In this document: in pieces, positions 1 through 6,600 of the stretch
Layout of the letters: the number at the start of each line of letters is the position of its first letter
Position numbering within the stretch: position 1 is the stretch's first letter
NCBI GenBank assembly: GCA_910588865.1
Contig: CAJUSJ010000112.1
Span: 1 to 11,055 of the forward strand
Length of the DNA: 11,055 nt
Direction: 5' to 3'
Source: an uncultured Lachnospiraceae bacterium
GTDB lineage: Bacteria; Bacillota; Clostridia; Lachnospirales; Lachnospiraceae
The notes under the pieces: generated by a model
Seen by the model: the letters and a program-made list of their open reading frames with translations, nothing else
What the model was told of the DNA's origin: nothing
Database searches by the model: none
Made by a program: the position numbers and the translations under genes

Positions 1-274
1 ACATATGAGGATACAGAGCGTAGTTCTGGAATACCATGGCGATATCCCTGTCCTTTGGCTCCACGTCGTTAACCAGCTTGCCATCAATGTACAGCTCACC
101 GGAGGAAATGTCTTCCAGACCCGCGACCATACGAAGGGTGGTGGACTTACCGCAACCGGATGGGCCTACGAAAATGATAAACTCCTTATCAGCAATCTCC
201 AGATTAAAATCCTTTACTGCCACAAATCCATTAGGATATGATTTTGTTACGTTCTTTAATGACAAGCTAGCCAT
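1..274 (-). CDS. ABC transporter ATP-binding protein, MalK/UgpC/MsmX type (N-terminal part, cut by window edge)
   Basis: Only the first 91 codons are present; the gene continues past base 1. The product is the cytoplasmic ATPase subunit of a carbohydrate-type ABC importer, which hydrolyses ATP to drive uptake of sugars or glycerol-3-phosphate-like solutes through partner permeases. Visible motifs are a Walker A loop, GPSGCGKST (residues 37-45), followed by TTLRMVAGLE, and a Q-loop, VFQNYALYPHM (Q83). This Q-loop wording and the PKDRDIAMVFQ run are typical of the MalK/UgpC/MsmX/SugC group. Signature, Walker B and the C-terminal regulatory (TOBE) domain lie outside the window. The start is the ATG at 274-272, with AGGAGG at 288-283 and an 8-nt spacer. 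No permease or binding protein is visible, so it may be a shared 'orphan' ATPase like MsmX, but the missing downstream side leaves this open. The family call is secure; the substrate is not. Confidence 0.95.
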   Translation of the reverse strand, partial: MASLSLKNVTKSYPNGFVAVKDFNLEIADKEFIIFVGPSGCGKSTTLRMVAGLEDISSGELYIDGKLVNDVEPKDRDIAMVFQNYALYPHM

Positions 275-377
275 TCTTAATTCCTCCTGTTTTTGAAAAA
301 AATAATTAGACTTTACAGAACTTAATCCTTAAAAGGAGTTCCGCTTGTTATGAGTTTATCATACACGAAACGAAGAT

Positions 378-408
378 TTTATACCATATTGTAATTTAAC
401 AAAATCAA
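378..408 (-). promoter_or_regulatory. Possible extended -10 promoter for the ABC ATPase gene
   Basis: On the minus strand TATAAA (383-378) is preceded by TGG, giving an extended -10 (TGnTATAAA). A TTGATT box (408-403) lies 19 bp upstream, which is longer than ideal. A start just below 375 would give a leader of about 95 nt. That leader contains an imperfect hairpin (318-341: outer GAACT/AGTTC, inner CCTT/AAGG with a 4-nt bulge) and, further on, a T-rich run before the AGGAGG. The -35 is weak, so the call is tentative. Confidence 0.4.
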
Positions 409-441
409 TCTTTTTATTTGGCTAATCTGCATATTGATTTT
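401..441. repeat. 9-bp perfect inverted repeat overlapping the putative -35 region
   Basis: AAAATCAAT (401-409) and ATTGATTTT (433-441) are perfect reverse complements separated by 23 nt. The left arm overlaps the TTGATT box proposed as the -35 of the ABC ATPase promoter. The arrangement could be an operator for a dimeric regulator or a hairpin. The region is AT-rich, so chance is possible. The rest of the 218-bp intergenic region (275-492) holds only the leader features noted for the promoter. I see no terminator with a good U-tract for the gene ending at 493. Confidence 0.35.
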
Positions 442-492
442 TTTTCCGTCTTCAAAACACAAAAGAATGCACATATTTTATATTTTTTTATG

Positions 493-1332
493 TTAATATT
501 CTATAAATCCTTCTCCAAACACTTCCCGGACATCCGATACAATCACAAAAGCTTTTTTATCAAATTCTGCCACAATTTCCCTTAAAATGACGATCTCTTT
601 TTTGGATACCACGCAGAAAAGCAATTTCTTATTCTGGCCGGAATACATCCCCACCGCGTCCACGGCCGTCACTCCCCGGTCCATGCGGGTCATCACCGCC
701 TTAGCGATTTCCCGGTACTGGTCAGAGATAATGTAGGCCTGCTTGGAGAACTTAAGTCCTTCCAAAAGGCCGTCGGACACCTTGGCGATCCCATAAATGG
801 CGATCAGGGCGTACAGGGCATACCGGACCCCGAACACCGCCGCCCCTGCCAGCACCACCCCCGCGTCCAGGACCTGCATGATCTGGGCGATGGAATAGTG
901 GCGCATCTTCCTCTGCAGAAGGGCCGCCAGCATATCCGTGCCTCCCGTGGTGGCCTGGAACAAAAACACCAGCCCGGTTCCCAAACCGCTGATAATCCCT
1001 CCAAACAGCGAGGTCAGAAGAAGATCCTCCATGAGAAATGGAATCTCAGGGATCACATACAAGGACAGAGACAAAGCCCCTGTGGCCACCGCGGTCCTTT
1101 TGATAAACCGCCAGCCTTTGATCTTCCACGCCGCGAAAAACAAGGGGATATTGCACAGGGTATTGGTGAGCCACAGAGGAATCCCGGCCAGACTTTTTAA
1201 GATGATGGCAATGCCGGTCACTCCTCCCGTGACCAGGCTGATGGGATCAAACATATTCTTGATGGCAAACCCCATAATAAAGGCCCCCGCGACTATAAGC
1301 GTATATTCTGTAAATGCAGAGTATCTTTTCAT
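493..1332 (-). CDS. YitT family membrane protein (DUF161 + C-terminal DUF2179)
   Basis: A 279-residue integral membrane protein of the YitT family, common in multiple paralogues in Firmicutes; its biochemical role is not established. The N-terminal ~185 residues contain about six hydrophobic segments (roughly 8-25, 33-50, 55-70, 80-97, 105-127 and 150-182) and family-like signatures such as ISLVTGGVTGIAI and FQATTGGTDMLA. The C-terminal soluble part (~218-274, RGVTAVDAVGMYSG... to VSDVREVFGEGF) matches a DUF2179 domain, a small domain thought to sense or bind a ligand. I place the start at the ATG at 1332-1330 because AAAGGAG sits directly upstream with a suitable spacer. A longer frame from a TTG at 1353 would put the ribosome binding site inside the gene. 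It follows the methyltransferase gene after a 119-nt gap containing a strong hairpin, so it may be expressed at lower level from the same operon. Length is normal for the family. Confidence 0.93.
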   Translation of the reverse strand: MKRYSAFTEYTLIVAGAFIMGFAIKNMFDPISLVTGGVTGIAIILKSLAGIPLWLTNTLCNIPLFFAAWKIKGWRFIKRTAVATGALSLSLYVIPEIPFLMEDLLLTSLFGGIISGLGTGLVFLFQATTGGTDMLAALLQRKMRHYSIAQIMQVLDAGVVLAGAAVFGVRYALYALIAIYGIAKVSDGLLEGLKFSKQAYIISDQYREIAKAVMTRMDRGVTAVDAVGMYSGQNKKLLFCVVSKKEIVILREIVAEFDKKAFVIVSDVREVFGEGFIEY

Positions 1333-1399
1333 CTGTCTCTCCTTTCTTTCCAATACCGGCCCCGGCCATGCCCCGGACTTTTAAAAGCTTCCTCCATGA

Positions 1400-1435
1400 C
1401 AAGGCGGCGGCACTTATAACAGTACCGCCGTCTTG
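1400..1435 (-). terminator. Strong GC-rich intergenic hairpin (possible terminator or processing stem)
   Basis: CAAGGCGGCGGCAC (1400-1413) and GTACCGCCGTCTTG (1422-1435) form a 14-bp stem with one A-C mismatch and one G-T wobble around an 8-nt loop. It lies 16 nt after the methyltransferase stop codon and before the YitT start. Neither strand has a proper U-tract immediately after it, so it is not a textbook intrinsic terminator. It could be a partial terminator or a 3'-end stabilising stem. Confidence 0.5.
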
Positions 1436-1451
1436 TTCTGACGCCCCGTGA

Positions 1452-2036
1452 TCACCGCTTTCTCGCCAGCAGATTGATCCACACGGTATCCGCGTGGCTG
1501 GATCTCGCATCCTCGGTCTCCCACGTCTTGATGATCTCAAAAAGACCTGTCCTGGATATCATCGATGTCAAGCTGTCCGCAGTATAATCGGCAAAATATC
1601 GTTCTCCCCGGAATCCCTCAAAATCTCCTTTCCTCACCGACATGTACAATATCCCCTTGTCGCAGAGGGCATCGTGGAGACGTCCCAAGATCTCCGGCAT
1701 CTCGTTTTTGGGGACGTGAACCAGAGCTCCGCAGGCCCAGATCCCATCAAACACGTCTTCAAATTCCATGTCTTCAAATGTCATCTGAAGCACATCCAGA
1801 CCGGTATGTATCTCCGCCAGCTTGCACATCTCCTCCGACGCGTCCAAAGGGGTCACATCAAACCCCATCTCATACATGGTCAGGGTGTCCCGCCCGGAAC
1901 CACAGGCCAGATCAAGGATGGTGTCTCCCTCCTCAAGGTGCTTTAAAAACTCTCCCATGATCTCGCTCATGTCCACATCAACAGTATCCTCATATACTTT
2001 TGCCGCGTACTTATTATAATATTCTATCGAGTCCAA
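1452..2036 (-). CDS. Class I SAM-dependent methyltransferase
   Basis: A 194-residue soluble protein with a Rossmann-fold methyltransferase core. Motif I is ILDLACGSGRDT (residues 40-51), the glycine-rich loop binding S-adenosylmethionine. An acidic residue at the end of strand 2 (VTPLDASEEM, D65) would contact the ribose. FDGIWACGALVHVPK (96-110) is the post-motif strand/loop with the conserved 'LVHVP' helix start seen in Methyltransf_11/25-type proteins. The C-terminus ends with WINLLARK, typical of small stand-alone methyltransferases of this class. The substrate cannot be told from sequence. The start is a TTG at 2036-2034, supported by AGGAGG (2048-2043) with a 6-nt spacer; no ATG is available nearby. 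That ribosome binding site overlaps the stop codon of the upstream CvfB gene, 10 bp away, suggesting translational coupling in the thioesterase-CvfB-methyltransferase operon. Confidence 0.88.
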   Translation of the reverse strand: MDSIEYYNKYAAKVYEDTVDVDMSEIMGEFLKHLEEGDTILDLACGSGRDTLTMYEMGFDVTPLDASEEMCKLAEIHTGLDVLQMTFEDMEFEDVFDGIWACGALVHVPKNEMPEILGRLHDALCDKGILYMSVRKGDFEGFRGERYFADYTADSLTSMISRTGLFEIIKTWETEDARSSHADTVWINLLARKR

Positions 2037-2046
2037 GACAAACCTC

Positions 2047-2880
2047 CTATATCCTTTCTATGGTCTTTTCTGTGATCTTGATCCTGCCTTCTTTCAGCAA
2101 ATGTCCCACTGCCCGTTTAAACGCGTTTTTACTCATATGAAATTCGTTTTTTATGACTTCCGGCGACGCTTTGTCATTAAAAGGAAGAACCCCGCCCCTC
2201 TCATCAATGGCGTTCATCACGGTCTGGGAATCCGTGTCCATCTGGAGATACGCCTTCTCCCTGGGACTTAAATCCAGCTTTCCGTCATCACGCACCTTGG
2301 TAACTCTGGCCTCCACCGTGTCTCCCTCACGGATCTGGCCGAACAGCTCCTTGGCAGGGATCAGCCCATAGTACTGGTTGTCCACTGCCACAAAAGCCCC
2401 CAGGCTCTCGTTGATCTCATAGACGAATCCGGTTACCTTGCTGTCCTTCTCGTAAGGGGACTGGCTGCTCATGTAAGGGTAGACCTTCATGGTAGCCGCC
2501 AGACGCTTGCTCTTGTCCACATACAGAGCCACCAGGATGTCTTTCCCTGCCTGGATCTCGTAGGTCTGCTCCCGGAAGGGAAGCAGCACATCCTTCTCCA
2601 GGCCCATGTCCAGAAACGCCCCGATCCTTCCTACTTCCTTCACCTTCAAAACAGCCGTCTTGCCTACCTCCAACTTGGGCATACCTGTGGTGGCGATCAG
2701 ACGGTCCTCTGAATCCTTGTAGATGAACACCTCAATCTGGTCTCCTATGTCCGCTCCTTCCGGAACCTGCTTCTTTGGAAGCAGCACAGCGGTTCCATCC
2801 CCTGCCTTCTCCCCCAGATATACGCCGAATTCCTTTCTGCGGACAATCTCCAATACCTGCCTTTTTCCTAATTCAATCAT
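2047..2880 (-). CDS. cvfB: CvfB-type S1-domain RNA-binding protein
   Basis: A 277-residue cytoplasmic protein with the layout of CvfB: three S1-like OB-fold segments followed by a winged helix. The segments are roughly residues 1-65 (starting IELGKRQVLEIVRRKEFGVYL), 70-133 (VGKTAVLKVKEVGRIGAFLDMG, LLPFREQ) and 145-208 (KVTGFVYEINESLGAFVAVDNQ, GLIPAKELFG). The C-terminal domain (~215-277) contains the FHMSKNAFKRAVGHLLKEG signature of the CvfB winged helix. In Staphylococcus CvfB binds RNA and affects virulence-gene expression; in this organism the targets are unknown. The ATG at 2880-2878 is preceded by GAGGA overlapping the TGA of the thioesterase gene, leaving a 9-bp gap. The length is close to that of known CvfB proteins. 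The gene symbol is assigned by domain architecture only. Confidence 0.9.
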   Translation of the reverse strand: MIELGKRQVLEIVRRKEFGVYLGEKAGDGTAVLLPKKQVPEGADIGDQIEVFIYKDSEDRLIATTGMPKLEVGKTAVLKVKEVGRIGAFLDMGLEKDVLLPFREQTYEIQAGKDILVALYVDKSKRLAATMKVYPYMSSQSPYEKDSKVTGFVYEINESLGAFVAVDNQYYGLIPAKELFGQIREGDTVEARVTKVRDDGKLDLSPREKAYLQMDTDSQTVMNAIDERGGVLPFNDKASPEVIKNEFHMSKNAFKRAVGHLLKEGRIKITEKTIERI

Positions 2881-2889
2881 CTCTTATCC

Positions 2890-3597
2890 TCATTCCCGCA
2901 GCCATACAACCGCATGGGGCCTGCCCTGGGGATCGCACAGAGCCGTCACATATCCTTCCGGAATCCTACTGACTCTGGGTGTTATATAGTCTCCCAGGAC
3001 CGCCGCTTTTTTATACTCCACCCGGAGCTCTTTTACACAGATCTCCTGAGGCAGAAACTCTCTTGCCATCTCTACATACCGGGCATTGTTCACATGATGG
3101 TTGGTATCCAGGTGATGCCTGGCCACCTGAACCGGTTCCTTCTGGTCATATTGTCCGGGAAGTTGGATCTTTCTCGGAGCATAGTCCATGGCCAGCCTGG
3201 GTTCCCGCTGCCCGTATCCGCGGATATCCGACTCCTGTATCCTGGCCGGTTTCTGATTCTCAATATCATAGAAAAACCACAGAGAATTGGCCCTGGCCGC
3301 ATACCTTCCGTCTGAACCGGTGATCGCGAAATTCCGGTATCCGTAGATTCCTTTAAAATCATAGGGCCATGTGCTGACCGTGATCTCCTCCCCAAGGGAG
3401 GGATACCTGTCTATGACGATCTGCCAGGATGTAAGCCACCACGCTCTCCCATGCTCTTTCAGGTACCCCACTCCCATCCCCAGGTCCTCTGACTGAAATG
3501 TAGAGCAGTCCTGAAAATAATTCAGGATGCCGGTCAGGGACAACTGCCCCTGTTCGTCGGTCTCGCTGTAGCGGACTCTGCTGTCAAACTGATACAT
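2890..3597 (-). CDS. Acyl-ACP thioesterase (FatA/FatB-like, double hotdog)
   Basis: A 235-residue cytoplasmic enzyme expected to hydrolyse acyl-acyl carrier protein to free fatty acid and ACP. The N-terminal hotdog begins with YSETDEQGQLSLTGILNYFQD (residues 10-30), typical of bacterial acyl-ACP thioesterases. It is followed by RAWWLTSWQI (51-60) and the ANSLWFFYD strand (103-111). The second hotdog carries the active-site segment HHLDTNHHVNNARYVE (161-176): D164, N166 and H168 fit the DxNxHVNNxxY motif shared with plant FatA/FatB. E176 or a nearby glutamate may complete the site. The length is normal for the bacterial family. The ATG at 3597-3595 has GGAG a few bases upstream. It is the first gene of the operon, driven by the promoter at 3660-3632, with cvfB 9 bp downstream. 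Chain-length specificity cannot be inferred. Confidence 0.92.
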   Translation of the reverse strand: MYQFDSRVRYSETDEQGQLSLTGILNYFQDCSTFQSEDLGMGVGYLKEHGRAWWLTSWQIVIDRYPSLGEEITVSTWPYDFKGIYGYRNFAITGSDGRYAARANSLWFFYDIENQKPARIQESDIRGYGQREPRLAMDYAPRKIQLPGQYDQKEPVQVARHHLDTNHHVNNARYVEMAREFLPQEICVKELRVEYKKAAVLGDYITPRVSRIPEGYVTALCDPQGRPHAVVWLRE

Positions 3598-3631
3598 CTT
3601 CTCCGATCCCTTTCAAACCAAAATCAGTACC

Positions 3632-3660
3632 ATTATATAGTATTTTCAACAGATTGTCCA
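3632..3660 (-). promoter_or_regulatory. Sigma-A promoter of the thioesterase-cvfB-methyltransferase operon
   Basis: TGGACA (3660-3655) and TATAAT (3637-3632) are separated by exactly 17 bp, one mismatch from the ideal sigma-A promoter. Transcription should start near 3625, giving a leader of about 28 nt. The -35 box lies only 6 bp after the stop codon of the large CAP protein gene. I see no terminator between them, so read-through from that gene is possible. Confidence 0.85.
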
Positions 3661-3666
3661 GTTCGA

Positions 3667-6600
3667 TTATCTGGTCTGGATCACACCGTTTACCGTCCAC
3701 TGTCCATCTCCATTTACGGTATAGCCCTCAACTACGGTATTGCTGTACATCCTGCCCCTGTAACCATCAGACACAGGATTCAGATAATAACATTTGTTCA
3801 CTCCCGCTGGATCCGGAATCCACACCCAGCCGGTCATCATTTTTCCCCTGGTACCGTCGGAGACAGGATTTAAATAGTAGTAGCTTCCATCATAATCCAG
3901 AAACCACCCAACCATCATGTTGCCTTCCTGGTCAAAGCGGAACCAGTCAAATGGGGACTGGCCCAGGGCTGTGTTGGCATATGGGTTGTACACCGCTGCC
4001 CAGTTATCTCTGTACCGCTGCCCGGAGCTGTCCGTAAACTGCCACTGGCCGTTTGCCTCTGTCCAGGTTCCCACCACCACATAGTCAGGAAGAGACGGGT
4101 TCCAGGGCTGGCTGGAAACACTGCCTGTACTGGCGGTGGAAGAACCGCCCGGACCTCCAGAGCCGCCGCTGCCGCCGGAAGAGGCCCCGCCTCCTCCAGA
4201 AGAGCCGCTGCCTCCAGAAGAACCGCCGCCCCCAGTAGAACCGCCTCCTCCAGAAGAACCGCCTCCTCCGGTAGAGCCGCCCCCTCCGGAACCGCCGCCT
4301 CCTCCGGTAGACCCGCCTCCTCCGGAACCGCCACCGCTGCCGGATTTTCTCACGGTTATGACGCAGACCGCTGTCTTTTCGTCAAGCTCCGCGGTGATCT
4401 TTGCCGTCCCCGGGTCAATGGCCGTCACCTCCCCGTCCGAGTCCACATAAGCCACATCCTCATCGGAGCTGGTCCAGATCACATCGTCTAAAGAAGCGTC
4501 GGCGTCAGAGGGAACCATGGTTACTGTTAGCTGATAAGTGCTGCCCACTGTCATGGTTTTGGAAGAGCTGTTTAATCGGATGCTCTCAAGCGCCTTGGCT
4601 GCCATGGAGAAAAAGCTTACCGAATACTCAATAGGCAGTTCATTGCCGTACCGGTCTTTCAGCCCGCTTATCCTCACCGCCACCGTATCCCCAGAGCCAA
4701 ATTCCACTCCAGGCTGAAAGATCACCGCGGGACCGAATCCATATCCTCTCGAAGCCAGTTTTAAATATGCTCCCGCCGGGTCCGCGTTCCGCTCATCCAG
4801 AACATAGCTCCTCGTTGTCTTCTCGCTGGTCATGGTCACTGTCAGATTGTCCGTCTTTTCTACGCTGTAAATGCCGGGGTTAAGGGAGACGGACCATGGA
4901 CCTTCAAAGTACTCTATGGGCATGTTCTGGCCAGGCCACGGAACATAATTGTAATGCTCGGTCTCCTGACTGCCAGAAGAATCAAAGGCGTACATGCCTG
5001 TAAAAACGCCGCTGTGGCCGAATCCTGTCTGTTTCATACCTGGATTCAGGCACCATCTGCGGTGGCCCACCCTGTCGATGTTTCTGGAATCTCCGTCATC
5101 CATCCAGCCGTATATGACCGCCTGGGCAAGATTGCCGTACCCCTGGCCTAAATTGCTGGAGGAGGTTCCCTCAAAGCCCAGCTGGTAAAACTCATCAGAC
5201 ATGTCTGACGGTTTATCCGGGGTGTGGGTCAGACCCATGTCACTCTGAGTCAAAAGTGTGGTCCCTGCCTGAACCGCTCTCTCATAGGTTTCATTGTTGG
5301 TCACATTATAGGGGATCCCCGCCACATACCGGACAAAGTTCAGAGCGTTAAGGCCATTGGCCACTGACTCTCTCGTAAGCCTTCCCGCTTCCTCTCTTGC
5401 CCCGTTCGGCATGGCGCTCCAGGAATCAGCCCCTGATGTCTGGAAGCTGTGGCTGTCAAAATACCCTCGGATCTGATCATTTGTCCTGGCCGCTGGCAGA
5501 ACCTGTGGCAGCGCCTGTATTTTCAGCACAAGTTCATTGTTGTACTCCGCGTAACCTTCTCCCACAAGAGCCAGCAGGATCTCGGTCTCAAAGGCCGTCT
5601 CGGAAGGCTTTAAGGCAAACCGGACCGTTGTGCCATCCACCACTGGCATGGAGGAAAAATATCCCGCCCCGCTGCCTGGCACCTCTTTTAATCTGACCGT
5701 CACAGACTCTCCTGCCTGTAAAACTCCCGCGTCTTCCAGAGTGACCGCCTTTTCCCGGCCATCCGCCAGCACAGACACATTTCCCCTGGCCGCGTCCACA
5801 ACCGTGACAACACAGTCGGCTTTCTTTTGTCCCAGCCTGACTGTAATGTCAGTCCGGCCTGCCTTGTTGGCTGTCACAAGTCCTCTTTCATCCACAGAGG
5901 CTACCTCTGTGTTATCGCTGAACCACTGTACTTCATCGGGGCTCACGTCATTGGCATTGTCAGGGATCATCTGGAAAGTCAGCTGATAAGTCTTTCCTGT
6001 ATTCAAAGTCAGGGATTTCCCGCCAAGACGGATCTCCTGAAGAGGGACCAGGGTCCTGACCGTCACGGCGCACTCCGCTCTCTTTCCGTTAAGCTCTGCC
6101 GCGATCACCGCCGTGCCGTCCTTGATCCCCGACACCACCCCGCCATGGACTCCCGCGACCTCTGGATTGGAGCTGGTCCAGACCACATCCTCCAGGTCCG
6201 CGTCCGTGGCATCCTCGGGGATTATGGAAACCGTAAGGGTCTTATAGGTGCCAGTGTCCACCACCACAGACTCTTCACTAAGCCGGATCTCCTCCAACGG
6301 GATGAGCTCTGGAAGCTCTATGTCCATGGAGAAGAAGTTTACCGTGTACCGGATGATGACAGCTTCCCCGCTTTTGTTGGTGAGTCCGGTAATGGTCACA
6401 TCCACCTTATCTCCTGCCTGAAATTTCACTCCGGGATCAAAGATAATAGCCGGTCCTGCCCCATAGCTTCCTGTTGAATAATTAAAATACACTTGACCTG
6501 TATTCGTACCGCTTCCGCCCAGCACTATCCGGCCTGTTCGGTCGCTGTCTAAGGTAACCCTTATATCGTCTGCCGTCCGGGGGGTATACACGTTCTTCTT

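Noticed and set aside
5..296. Two plus-strand open frames at the window start
   Set aside because: They are antisense shadows of the ABC ATPase, whose Walker A and Q-loop motifs are clear on the minus strand.
1333..1353. Longer TTG start for the YitT gene (7 extra residues)
   Set aside because: It would place the AAAGGAG ribosome binding site inside the gene, and the extra residues are simply its translation.
898..1384. Plus-strand open frames of 100 and 148 codons
   Set aside because: They are antisense to the YitT-family gene, which has membrane segments, DUF2179 and a good ribosome binding site.
4136..4450. Plus-strand proline-rich open frame
   Set aside because: It is the exact antisense of the Gly/Ser linker and end of the third Big2-like domain; its composition follows from that repeat and no ribosome binding site supports it.
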